From Gaiellasilicea sp963705515 (GTDB taxonomy: Bacteria > Actinomycetota > Thermoleophilia > Gaiellales > Gaiellaceae): a stretch of DNA of 64,000 nt. The stretch is from NCBI GenBank assembly GCA_963705515.1, contig CAVPJV010000002.1, forward strand, positions 186,001 to 250,000, given 5' to 3'. A model generated the notes under the pieces. That model was not told the origin of the DNA, searched no databases, and worked only from the letters and a program-made list of their open reading frames with translations. Of the stretch, positions 27,276 through 35,419 are shown one piece after another; the stretch's first letter is position 1, and each line of letters starts with the position of its first letter. The translations under genes and the position numbers were made by a program.

Positions 27276-28568
27276 ATGAGGACGACCACCGGCCGGATGA
27301 CGCTGTTCGTGCTGCTCCTCGCGCTTGCGGCCTGCGTCGCCGCGAGCTCGGGTCAGGCTTCGACGAGGGTCCAGTACGGAATCCAGGACGACGCATGGTT
27401 GGAGTGGGGCTCGGGGACCCTGAACCAGCGGCTGACGACGCTCAAGCGGCTCGGCGTGCCGCTCGTGCGCTTCACGCTGCGCTGGAACGAGATCGCCCCG
27501 CGACGGCCCAAGGATCCGACCTCGCCTCGCGATCGCGCCTATGACTGGCGCAGGCCCGACAGGGTCCTGCGGGGGCTTCGCCGCTACGATCTGACGCCCG
27601 TGCTCACCCTCGTCGGCACGCCGGCGTGGGCGAACGGGGGACGCGCGCCGCGGTTCGCCCCGCCGCGGCCCCGAGACTTCCGCCGCTTCGCTACCGCCGC
27701 CGCCCGTCGCTATCCGTGGGTTCGCTACTGGGTGATCTGGAACGAGCCGAACAAGCGTCTCTGGCTCCGGCCGACGAAGGCCGCCATCTACGTCCGGCAT
27801 CTGCTCAACCCCGGGTACGAGGGGATCCACGCCGTCTTGCCGCACGCCCGCGTCGGCGGTGGCGCGACCGGCCCGAAGGCCGCGGCGGGCGGCGTCTCAC
27901 CCGTCACCTGGGTGCGCGGCATGGCAGCCGCCCGCGCGAAGCTCGACGCCTACGCCCACCACCCGTACCCCTCGACGCCGTCCGAGACGCCGTCCAGCGG
28001 CGGCTGCAAGAACTGCCCCTGGATCACGATGGCGACGATCAGGAAGCTCCTGATCCTCGTCAAGCGCCACTTCGGGTCGAAGCCGATCTGGCTGACGGAG
28101 TACGGCTACCAGACGAACCCGCCCGACACGTTCCTGGGCGTCACCCTCAAGCGGCAGGCGACGAACCTCAGCCTCGCCGCGATGCGCGCCTGGCGGCTGC
28201 CGCGGGTGACGATGCTGATCCAGTACCTCTACCGCGACGAGCCCCAGCTCAGCCGCTTCCAGACCGGCCTCGTGTTCGTCGACGACCGCTGGAAGCCCTC
28301 GCTGCAGGCGTTCAGGCTGCCCTTCGCGCAGATGGGGCGACGCGGGCTGCAGGCGATCGTCTGGGGCCAGATCCGCGACGGACGACCCGGGCGGAAGTCG
28401 TATCGGCTGGAGGTGCTCCGCAGGAACGTGTGGAAGCCCGTCGGGCGCGCCCGCCTGACGAACGACGACGGCGTCTTCATCCGGACGATTCGGGTCAAGC
28501 CCGGCGCGCTCTTCCGGATCTGGTCGCCGAACCAGCGCCGCTTCAGCCAGCAGCTGCGGATCAGGTGA
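27276..28568 (+). CDS. Secreted (alpha/beta)8-barrel glycoside hydrolase, paralog of 22918-24330
   Basis: A 430-residue exported protein. The signal peptide spans MTLFVLLLALAACVAASSG. The barrel has GTPAWANGGRAPRF, the presumed acid/base E157 in YWVIWNEPNKR and the presumed nucleophile E275 in PIWLTEYGYQT, as in clan GH-A enzymes (GH39/GH5-like). A C-terminal beta-rich region (345-430; VLRRNVWKPVGRARLTNDDG) looks like a carbohydrate-binding or fibronectin-like add-on. The TAAGGT element 10 nt before the ATG may be its -10. Its 3' end overlaps the convergent cbiO gene by 8 bp. Confidence 0.8.
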   Translation: MRTTTGRMTLFVLLLALAACVAASSGQASTRVQYGIQDDAWLEWGSGTLNQRLTTLKRLGVPLVRFTLRWNEIAPRRPKDPTSPRDRAYDWRRPDRVLRGLRRYDLTPVLTLVGTPAWANGGRAPRFAPPRPRDFRRFATAAARRYPWVRYWVIWNEPNKRLWLRPTKAAIYVRHLLNPGYEGIHAVLPHARVGGGATGPKAAAGGVSPVTWVRGMAAARAKLDAYAHHPYPSTPSETPSSGGCKNCPWITMATIRKLLILVKRHFGSKPIWLTEYGYQTNPPDTFLGVTLKRQATNLSLAAMRAWRLPRVTMLIQYLYRDEPQLSRFQTGLVFVDDRWKPSLQAFRLPFAQMGRRGLQAIVWGQIRDGRPGRKSYRLEVLRRNVWKPVGRARLTNDDGVFIRTIRVKPGALFRIWSPNQRRFSQQLRIR

Positions 28569-29334
28569 GTCGGGACGCGGAGGGTTCTCGGTCGCGTCCG
28601 TCGACGCGGCTCGGGTCGAAGCCGGCCGGCAACTCGAGGTCGTGGCGAGCGAGCAGGTGCTCGTCGGCGAGGATGGTTGTGCAGGGGCCGTCGGCGGCGA
28701 TGCGGCCTCGGGAGAGGATGACTGCTCGTTCGCAGAGCGCGGCGGCGAAGGGCAGGTCGTGGGTGACGACGAGCATCGTGCGCTCGATCTGGTCGAGCAC
28801 GGTGAGGAGCTCGCGGCGTGCGCGTGGGTCGAGGTTGGCGGTTGGCTCGTCGAGAACGAGCAGCTGGGGCCGCATGGCGAGGACGGTTGCAATCGCGACA
28901 CGGCGGCGTTCGCCCATCGAGAGCTGATGTGGGGCGCGGTCGGCGGCGTGGCTCATGCGAACGGCGTCGAGCGCTTCGTCGACGCGTCGCAGTGCCTCGG
29001 CAGGCGTGAGTCCCTGGTTGAGGGGGCCGAACGCGACGTCCTCGCGGACGGTCGGCATGAAGAGCTGATCGTCGGGGTCCTGGAAGACGAGACCGACGCG
29101 CGTGCGCAGTTCGCGGACGGTCTTGCCGTCGACGGTGATGCCCGCGACCTCGAGCTGGCCGCTGCCCTGGAGGAGCGCGTTGAGATGGAAGACGAAGGTC
29201 GTCTTGCCGGCGCCGTTGGGGCCGAGGACGGCGACGCGCTCGCCGTGGCCGACCCTGAGATCGATGCCCCGCAGTGCTTCGCGTCCGTCCGGGTAGCGGT
29301 AGTGCAGGTCCCGGGCGTTGAGCGCGCAGGTCAT
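28561..29334 (-). CDS. cbiO: Cobalt/nickel ECF transporter ATPase
   Basis: A 257-residue ATPase of an energy-coupling factor importer. Walker A is LGPNGAGKTTFVFHL, the Q-loop is LVFQDPDDQLFMPTV, the signature is HQLSMGERRRVAIATVLA, Walker B is LLVLDEPTANLDP and the switch His is in VVTHDLPF. The QDPDDQLF motif is characteristic of ECF ATPases. It is the last gene of the Fur-cbiM-cbiN-cbiQ-cbiO unit, coupled to cbiQ (ATGA at 29331-29334). With one ATPase gene, the functional ATPase is probably a homodimer. Confidence 0.93.
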   Translation of the reverse strand: MTCALNARDLHYRYPDGREALRGIDLRVGHGERVAVLGPNGAGKTTFVFHLNALLQGSGQLEVAGITVDGKTVRELRTRVGLVFQDPDDQLFMPTVREDVAFGPLNQGLTPAEALRRVDEALDAVRMSHAADRAPHQLSMGERRRVAIATVLAMRPQLLVLDEPTANLDPRARRELLTVLDQIERTMLVVTHDLPFAAALCERAVILSRGRIAADGPCTTILADEHLLARHDLELPAGFDPSRVDGRDREPSASRLT

Positions 29335-30110
29335 GCGAGTGCCTCGAACAGGCGTGTCGGCAGCAGGAGCGCTGCGACCGCGGTGACGAAGAGGATGTCG
29401 GCGGTGCGGAAGCGGAGGGTGTCGAGGGCGGGTACGGAGCCGTCGTAGCCGCGCGAGAGCATCGCCAGGTAGACGCGTTCGCCGCGGGCGTGCGTGCGCA
29501 GGAAGAGCGCAGTTGCGACGCGGCCGACTGCCGCTGCGTGCAGCGCGCTCCGTGGTCGGTAGCCGCGGGCGGCGAGCGCAGCGCGCATCCGCTGCACCTC
29601 GTCGACGACGACGAAGAGGTAGCGATAGACGAAGCCGGCGATCAGGACGAACAGGCGCGGCACTCGCAGCGATTCGAGCGCTCGTAGCGTGGACGGGAAG
29701 GCGGTCGTCGCGCCGAGCAGGATTGCGCTCACGGTCCCGAGTGCGGCCTTGATCGAGACGGCGGCAAAGGCGGCGAGCCCTTCGCGTGAGAGTGAGAGCG
29801 GGCCGAGCTCGACCTGCTCGCCGCCGCGGACAAACGGGAGGAAGACGGCGACGAAGAGGACGAGCGGGATCAGGAACTTGGCCCGCCTCCACAGCGTCCG
29901 CGGCCCGACACCGGCGACTGCGGCGATCGCCACGAGCACGACGGTGCACGCGAGGTAAACCGGCCAGGCGCTGAGCGGAGTCGTGACGGCGACGACGGTG
30001 AGTCCGAGCAGGCCGATGACTTTGGCGCGCGGGTCGAGCCGGTGAACCGGGCTCGCCGTGTTGCCGGCGAGCCCGGTCCCGTGCAGTGCGTGGTTGCAGA
30101 GACCGCTCAC
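29331..30110 (-). CDS. cbiQ: Cobalt/nickel ECF transporter transmembrane component T
   Basis: A 259-residue membrane protein that couples the ATPase to the substrate-binding CbiM/CbiN. It has about five helices and the coupling motifs (AALAARGYRPRSALHAAAVG and YLAMLSRGYDGSVPAL), two arginine/glycine-rich sequences that CbiQ proteins use to contact the ATPase. The N-terminus (ASPVHRLDPRAKVIGLLGLT) is typical. ATG 30110 overlaps the end of the cbiN gene. Confidence 0.9.
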   Translation of the reverse strand: MSGLCNHALHGTGLAGNTASPVHRLDPRAKVIGLLGLTVVAVTTPLSAWPVYLACTVVLVAIAAVAGVGPRTLWRRAKFLIPLVLFVAVFLPFVRGGEQVELGPLSLSREGLAAFAAVSIKAALGTVSAILLGATTAFPSTLRALESLRVPRLFVLIAGFVYRYLFVVVDEVQRMRAALAARGYRPRSALHAAAVGRVATALFLRTHARGERVYLAMLSRGYDGSVPALDTLRFRTADILFVTAVAALLLPTRLFEALA

Positions 30111-30422
30111 GACGTCGCAGTCGACCGGCGCCGTGCGAGCCCGACGACCGCCATCGTCACGAAGGCGACGAGCAGCGTGCCGACGAGCCCGGCGAGCGCG
30201 GTCGCGAGTCGCGGGTCGTCGATGCCGGGAAAGGCGTAGTCGGGGACGGGCGAGCTGTCCTGGAGCGAGTGCAGCCGGCCGTCGGCGAGGAAGCCCTTCG
30301 TCTCTGCCACCTTCTCGAGACCATCAGGCGAGGAGGAGGCGTAGGGCGAGGCAAAGACCGCGAGGCCGACCGCGACGGCAAGTGAGGCAACACACAAACA
30401 GGCGCATCGAGAGTCGCCGCAT
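30107..30422 (-). CDS. cbiN: CbiN-like / PDGLE-domain component (probable frameshift)
   Basis: A small membrane protein of the cobalt/nickel importer, about 105 residues. The conserved segment YASSSPDGLEKVAETKGF is the PDGLE domain, and it has two hydrophobic helices (VASLAVAVGLAVFA and ALAGLVGTLLVAFVTMAVVG). The ATG at 30422 opens MRRLSMRLFV, but the frame must shift within the GTGTGT run (30389-30396) to reach VASLAVAVG. A two-base slip or sequencing error is likely; the alternative is a TTG start downstream. It lies between cbiM (2 bp upstream) and cbiQ (overlap), as in typical CbiMNQO/NikMNQO operons. Confidence 0.72.
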
Positions 30423-30423
30423 C

Positions 30424-31107
30424 TCAGACTCCTTCCAGGGCAGGCGCCGGCATCGTCAGCTCGGCGTCGGTGAGATCGCTGATGGCGATCAGATCGGGCC
30501 GGGCCGCGAGCACGGCCGCGACGGCTCCGACGGTGACGACCGCCTCGCCGATCGCGATCAGGGAATGGACTCCGAGCATCGCCGGCAGCACTGTCCCCAG
30601 CGGCACCGTGCCGGAGATGGCGAGCTCGAGCGAGGTCGCGGTCGCACCCGCCATCACCGCCAACCAGGCGCCGACGGCGGTGATCGTGAGCAGGATCGAC
30701 CGGCTCTTCGGAAGCAGACGACGGCTCGCGAGCATCAGACCGCCGACAAGGAGCGCGCCGATCACGCCCATGTTGAGGATGTTGGCGCCGAGCGCGGTGA
30801 TGCCGCCGTCGGCGAAAACGAACGCCTGCAGGCTCAGGACGACCGCCATCGTCAGGCAAGCGAGCCAGGGGCCGAGCAGGATCGCAGCCAGCGCCGCACC
30901 AAGGAAGTGGCCGCTGGTGCCGCCCGCGACGGGGAAGTTGAGCATCTGGGCGGCGAAGATGAAGGCGCCGGTGACGCCCAGCAGCGGTACCCGCCGCTCG
31001 TCGAGCGTCGCGCGCGCGCTCCTCAGTCCGTAGCCGACGGCGGCGACGGTTGCGACCGCGGTCGCGCCCGCGACCTCGGGGCTGAGGAAGCCGTCAGGAA
31101 TGTGCAT
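30424..31107 (-). CDS. cbiM: Cobalt/nickel ECF transporter substrate-binding component
   Basis: A 227-residue membrane protein. It begins MHIPDGFLSPEVAG, the invariant N-terminus of CbiM/NikM, where His2 and the amino terminus coordinate the metal ion. Later motifs are AAQMLNFPVAGGTSGHFLGA, GPWLACLTMAVVLSLQAF and DGGITALGANILNMGVIGA. It determines selectivity for cobalt or nickel; sequence alone does not tell which. The AAGGAGGA ribosome-binding site precedes ATG 31107, and the start lies inside the end of the Fur-family gene. Confidence 0.93.
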   Translation of the reverse strand: MHIPDGFLSPEVAGATAVATVAAVGYGLRSARATLDERRVPLLGVTGAFIFAAQMLNFPVAGGTSGHFLGAALAAILLGPWLACLTMAVVLSLQAFVFADGGITALGANILNMGVIGALLVGGLMLASRRLLPKSRSILLTITAVGAWLAVMAGATATSLELAISGTVPLGTVLPAMLGVHSLIAIGEAVVTVGAVAAVLAARPDLIAISDLTDAELTMPAPALEGV

Positions 31108-31597
31108 GTGTCCTCCTTTCGTTGGCCCGCTCGCCGGCGCGGTCACTGCGGCACGTGCGGCAGACGCCGACGATCGGGAAGTGAGTGAAGCGGGGCTCGA
31201 TGCCAAGCACGCGCTCGATCAGCGCTCGCGCCTCGTCGAGCTCGGTGGCAGAAACTGCGCTGGCCCTCTGGCAGCGCTCGCAGAGCGCGTACTCGTGCCG
31301 CTGCCCGCGCGTGAGCTCATAGAGCCCGGCTGCATGGCCGAAGTGCACGTGGCGGACGAGCCCGACGTGCTCGAGCGTCTCGAGGTTGCGATAGACGGAG
31401 GCAAGATCGGAGAGAGGCAGCACACCCTCGAGCCCAGCGGCGATCTCGTCCGCGGCGACCGGCCGCTCGACCGCGAAGAGAGCCTCCAGGACGAGCCGCC
31501 GGGCACCGGTCACGCGGAGCCCGGACGCCCGCAGGAGCGCGACCGCATCCACGACATCACGGGCGACTACGGGACGGCCCTGTGCAGCAACGGTCAT
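31094..31597 (-). CDS. Fur/Zur family metalloregulator
   Basis: A 167-residue metal-responsive repressor. Winged-helix DNA-binding residues are in VTGARRLVLEALFAVERPVA and LPLSDLASVYRNLETLEHVG. The hinge VRHVHFGHAAGLYEL and the Cys pairs CERCQ and CRTC provide the metal and structural zinc sites. Members include Fur, Zur and Nur. Its position as first gene before cbiMNQO favours nickel, cobalt or zinc sensing over iron. The gene starts after a GGAAGGAG ribosome-binding site, and a palindromic operator lies 57 bp upstream, implying autoregulation of the whole operon. Confidence 0.9.
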   Translation of the reverse strand: MTVAAQGRPVVARDVVDAVALLRASGLRVTGARRLVLEALFAVERPVAADEIAAGLEGVLPLSDLASVYRNLETLEHVGLVRHVHFGHAAGLYELTRGQRHEYALCERCQRASAVSATELDEARALIERVLGIEPRFTHFPIVGVCRTCRSDRAGERANERRTHAHS

Positions 31598-31653
31598 CTC
31601 CAGTCTCCTTCCGGTCGAGTGCGAGAAGCGACAACGCCCCTGGTTCGTCGCTC

Positions 31654-31682
31654 TCGCAATTGCGGTTCATTCGCAGTTGCGA
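31654..31682. promoter_or_regulatory. Palindromic Fur-type operator
   Basis: A 29-bp inverted repeat with half-sites TCGCAATTGCG (31654-31664) and CGCAGTTGCGA (31672-31682); ten of eleven positions match when one arm is reversed. The core resembles the TTGCGnnTCATnCGCAA style of Fur-family boxes. It is 57 bp upstream of the regulator's start. The rest of the gap 31598-32017 holds no gene: it contains the promoters of this operon and of the divergent gene at 32018. Confidence 0.6.
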
Positions 31683-32017
31683 CGCGGTCACGAAGGCGCT
31701 GCGATCCGAATCGAGCCGGCGCGCGAACCGGCGTCGCCGCTCAGATCGGCGCCAACGAGTCGCGCCAACTCACGTCGTACTGCCACTGCGTACCGAGCGC
31801 TTGACTCCTCCGGGAGCGAGGTGTTAGATCGGACGGAGCTGCGGCCGACGTCGACCCGTTGACGGGAGTTCGATGGCCAGGGGCACCGCAGCAGTCTCGA
31901 CACAAGCACGAACGGCCCACGCCGCTCTCCGGCGCGGTAATCGCCGCCGTTGTGCCCGCGCCACGCTGTCGACCTCGAGCGCCACCGCGTCGTCCGTCCG
32001 ACCGAAGGAGAGTCGCC

Positions 32018-35000
32018 GTGCAGACGATCTACCGCGCTGACCTGAAGGCGCACGTTTCCGTTGACGAGCGGGAGCTGGTCCGGCACATCCGGCACAGCGA
32101 CGAGTACTGGGCGAGCGAGCACACCAGTCCACTGGCGACCGCGGGCGCCTACCTCGACGCCATGGCCGACACGCTTGGCATTGACAAGGCCGAACTGGGC
32201 AGCCTCGACAAGCGCGTGTCCTTCCTTGATCCCCTTGATCAGGGCACCGAGTACCAGCTGAGCGAGGAGAAGCCGCTCTTCGAGTCGACCCTGATCGGCT
32301 ACGTCCAAACGCATCTGAACGTGCCTGTGTGGCGGCGCGGGCTCACAGTGCGGGTCAAGCTGAATCCGACCCGTGTCGTCGGGATGACGAACAACAGCGA
32401 GGGTGATCTCCGTGCCAAGCTGCCGCCGGCGCAGACGATCGAGCGCTACCGGGCGATCTTTCGCCAGACGCTCGCCCGCCGGGCGGCGGTCGCGGCCGGG
32501 CTCGACGAGGACGAGGCGGGCGGTGTCGACGAGGCCGTGTCGTTCCTCCGCGCAGCGGTCAAGGCCGACCCACCCGGTCCCTCGTCCAGACGGACCCGGG
32601 CCGCGAAGACAGGCGAGACGCGCCTCCTCAGCGGCAAGTTCGTCGTCTACCGCTACGTCGAGAGCAGGCGATATGGCGGCAAGCGCTCGCCGACGACCGA
32701 CCAGACGGTCGAGGAGACGGCAGAGGAGGCCCATGACACCCCGTACCCGACGCTGCCCGCCGTCCCGGCCGCCGTCAAGGACGGGCAGGCGTATCTCGCC
32801 GCCGAGCTGATCTTCACGAGCGACGACCCAGGCTTCGGCGGCCTCGCGTGGCTGGCCCTTGTCGAACTCCGGAGCGGCGCCGTGCTCTACCTCGAGTGCA
32901 TGACGTGCGGGCTGAACGGGCAGGTCTTCCGCCGCGACCCGATCGTCAAGACAGGCGACCTCACGATCACCGCCGACGACGCGGCCGCGACGCTGAACAT
33001 GCAGCGGGACGACGAGCCGCTCACCAACCTCGACGCGGCCGTGGCGGGCACCCAGAGCCTGAGCGGCACCTACGTCAAGATCGCGGCGCTCACGCCGATG
33101 CACGCCGACCCGGACACGGTCCCGCCGACGAAGCCGAGCAGCACCGACTTCAACTTCGACTCGCGGACAAACGACTTCGGCGCCGTCAGCGCGTACTACC
33201 ACCTGACCGAGCTGTTCAAGACGATCGCAGACCTCGGCTTCCCAATCTCGACCTACTTCGACGGGACGACGTTCCCGATCCCCATCGACCATCGAGCCCT
33301 CGGCGACGCGATCAACGCGCACTGGTTCCCGAACGGGTCGGACGGCACGGCACACATGTGCTTCGCGCTCTGCGACCTGACGAACACGGCGCAGCCGCTG
33401 CTGCGGGCCGTCGACCCGTGGGTGCACTGGCACGAGATGGGTGGACACGGCACGCTCGGCGACCATGTCGGCAGCGGCAACCTCGGCTTCTCGCACAGCG
33501 CCGGCGACGGACTCGCCGCGATCCAGCAGGACCCGGAGTCGAAGCTGCGGGAGCTCGCCAAGCCCGAGCGGTTCCGGTATGCCCCCTTCCGCCCCTTCGT
33601 CCTGGCCCCCGTCGTGGGCGACCCGACCCCGCCCGAGCGCCGGTTCGACCGCGGCGTGGCAGCGTGGGCATGGGGCGGTCCCGTCGTCACGGACGCGTCG
33701 GGCAACGTCCTGAGCGGCGACGACGGCGGCTACGGGAGCGAGCAGATCCTCGCCACATGCCACTTCCGGATCTACCGCTCGATCGGAGGCGACCACGCCG
33801 AGCTCGCAAGGCGCCGGTTCGCGTCGCGGATGACGACCTGGCTGATCCTGGAGACGATCCGGACCCTGACTTCGGGCACCAACCCGAGCAACTTCAATCC
33901 TGTGACGATGACGACCGTGCCGGGCCGGGGCGCGCAGCTCTGGTGCGAGGCGCTGCAGGCAACCGACGGCACGAACTGGACGAGCGAAGGGGTGACCGGC
34001 GGTGCCTACAACAAGGTGATCCGCTGGGCGTTCGAGAAGCAGGGCAGCTACCAGCCTGCTGGGGCGCCCACACCCGTGACGACCGAAGGCGCACCGCCGA
34101 CCGTCGACGTCTACATCGACGACGGCCGCGGCGGCGAGTACCCGTTCCAGGCCGTCCACTGGCAGAACATGTCGATCTGGAACCGGAACGCGCCCGACGG
34201 CGGGCTCGGGCACCAGAACGCTAACGACGGCGTGACGAACTACATGTACGGCAAGGTCAAGAACCGCGGCACGTCAGCCGCGGCAAACGTCACGGTCCGC
34301 GCCTACCACTCGCTGCCCGGAGCCGGGCTGACCTGGCCGACCGACTTCGTCGAGATGAACCCGGTCGGCGGCCTGCCCATCGCGAGCATCCCCGCCAACA
34401 ACGCGCTCGAGTTCATGGTCGGACCGTTCGAGTGGGAACCGAACCTGAACGTCTACGGGCACGACTGCGTACTGATGATCGCTTCGGTCGCGGGCGACAC
34501 CAGCAACGTCGACAGCTTCACGGCGAGCGAGACCATCCAGGAGTGGCGACTCGTCCCGAACGACAACAACATCGCCCAGCGGAACGTAACGGTCCTCCCC
34601 GGAGGCGGCGGCATGGAGGCACTGATCGCCGCGCTCGACCGAGCGCCGTTCTTCGCCGGCAACAACCTGAACGTCGCCGCGGCGATGGAGCTTCGCTTCG
34701 AACTGCCACCCGTGCTCGCGAAAGCGGGCTGGGCGCTCCGCGCCGACGGCATCCCCGACGGCAGGTTCCGGCTCGAGGCAGGCGAGAAGCGGCACATCCG
34801 GCTCAGCGTCAAACCGGGGAAGCAGTTCAGCAAGGCGGAGATCGAAGGGGCGACCGATCGGATGCTGACCGTCAGCCTGCTCGGGAACGGGATCGTGCTC
34901 GGCGGGATGTCATACGCCATCGATCCAGAGCTGAAGGAGCCGTCCGGCGGCGCGCGCAGGCCCGGAAAGGACTGCGACGACGCGGCGCAGCAGCTCCTCG

Positions 35001-35098
35001 ACTGCCTCGAGCTCGGCGGCGGCCGAAGGGTGAAGAAGACGCGCGTGAAGAAGGTCTCCGTCGACATCGTGCTCGACGACGACTGCGGCTGCGACTGA
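32018..35098 (+). CDS. Large uncharacterised protein with HExxGH zinc-protease-like motif
   Basis: A 1026-residue protein with no signal peptide. The N-terminal 300 residues are unlike anything I recognise. At residues 472-477 it has HEMGGH inside DPWVHWHEMGGHGTLGDHVG, then GFSHSAGDGLAAI, where H493 and D497 resemble the distal ligand region of fungalysin/thermolysin-type zinc proteases (HExxH...GEGWSD), with a one-residue-longer HExxxH as in dipeptidyl peptidase III. After about residue 690 come CARDB- or Ig-like beta-sandwich stretches (VDVYIDDGRGGEYPFQAVHW, YMYGKVKNRGTSAAANVTVR). It ends in a Lys-rich segment and DDDCGCD. GTG 32018 follows GAAGGAG. The peptidase role is inference. Confidence 0.6.
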   Translation: MQTIYRADLKAHVSVDERELVRHIRHSDEYWASEHTSPLATAGAYLDAMADTLGIDKAELGSLDKRVSFLDPLDQGTEYQLSEEKPLFESTLIGYVQTHLNVPVWRRGLTVRVKLNPTRVVGMTNNSEGDLRAKLPPAQTIERYRAIFRQTLARRAAVAAGLDEDEAGGVDEAVSFLRAAVKADPPGPSSRRTRAAKTGETRLLSGKFVVYRYVESRRYGGKRSPTTDQTVEETAEEAHDTPYPTLPAVPAAVKDGQAYLAAELIFTSDDPGFGGLAWLALVELRSGAVLYLECMTCGLNGQVFRRDPIVKTGDLTITADDAAATLNMQRDDEPLTNLDAAVAGTQSLSGTYVKIAALTPMHADPDTVPPTKPSSTDFNFDSRTNDFGAVSAYYHLTELFKTIADLGFPISTYFDGTTFPIPIDHRALGDAINAHWFPNGSDGTAHMCFALCDLTNTAQPLLRAVDPWVHWHEMGGHGTLGDHVGSGNLGFSHSAGDGLAAIQQDPESKLRELAKPERFRYAPFRPFVLAPVVGDPTPPERRFDRGVAAWAWGGPVVTDASGNVLSGDDGGYGSEQILATCHFRIYRSIGGDHAELARRRFASRMTTWLILETIRTLTSGTNPSNFNPVTMTTVPGRGAQLWCEALQATDGTNWTSEGVTGGAYNKVIRWAFEKQGSYQPAGAPTPVTTEGAPPTVDVYIDDGRGGEYPFQAVHWQNMSIWNRNAPDGGLGHQNANDGVTNYMYGKVKNRGTSAAANVTVRAYHSLPGAGLTWPTDFVEMNPVGGLPIASIPANNALEFMVGPFEWEPNLNVYGHDCVLMIASVAGDTSNVDSFTASETIQEWRLVPNDNNIAQRNVTVLPGGGGMEALIAALDRAPFFAGNNLNVAAAMELRFELPPVLAKAGWALRADGIPDGRFRLEAGEKRHIRLSVKPGKQFSKAEIEGATDRMLTVSLLGNGIVLGGMSYAIDPELKEPSGGARRPGKDCDDAAQQLLDCLELGGGRRVKKTRVKKVSVDIVLDDDCGCD

Positions 35099-35140
35099 CG
35101 CCACGACGCGAGTGCCAGGCACCGACACAGCCGACCGGAT

Positions 35141-35167
35141 GCGGCCCAGTGCCTGGCGCTGGGCCGC
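35141..35167. terminator. Hairpin downstream of the HExxGH gene
   Basis: A perfect 9-bp inverted repeat, GCGGCCCAG (35141-35149) and CTGGGCCGC (35159-35167), around a 9-base loop. It lies 43 bp after the stop of the gene at 32018. There is no T-run, so it may act as a bidirectional stem-loop terminator or as a REP-like palindrome. The nearby AGTGCCAGGCACCGACA (35111-35127) and the loop GTGCCTGG are also partly complementary. The rest of 35099-35419 contains only this hairpin and the one at 35336. Confidence 0.45.
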
Positions 35168-35335
35168 AGACTCCGCCGCCGTCGCAGGGACGATCGCCGT
35201 TCGTGCCGCGGGCGGCGAGGCAGCCTCCGTCCGGTTCAGCGCGCGCGTCCACCAGTAGCCCGAAGGCTTACATCTACATCAGGCAGTACTACTAGCTGCT
35301 GAGAGAGACCGTTCGGCTTCTCGCGGCATACGCAT

Positions 35336-35359
35336 TGGGCCGCCCTCTCGGACGGCCCA
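35336..35359. terminator. Hairpin downstream of nrdJ
   Basis: An imperfect inverted repeat, TGGGCCG (35336-35342) with CGGCCCA (35353-35359), extendable inward with one wobble pair. It sits 60 bp after the minus-strand nrdJ stop, so it probably ends the nrdJ transcript. It shares the CGGCCCA/TGGGCCG core with the hairpin at 35141, so both may derive from one repeat family. Confidence 0.45.
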
Positions 35360-35419
35360 GTGCGATTCTCGCGGACATCTCAACGCTCAGGAAAGGGACA
35401 CCTGAGCGATTGCAACCAC

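Noticed and set aside
32018..35098. Calling the large protein a dipeptidyl peptidase III (M49)
   Set aside because: Only the HExxGH spacing matches. The second M49 motif (EExxAE/D) is absent at the expected distance, and the architecture is different.
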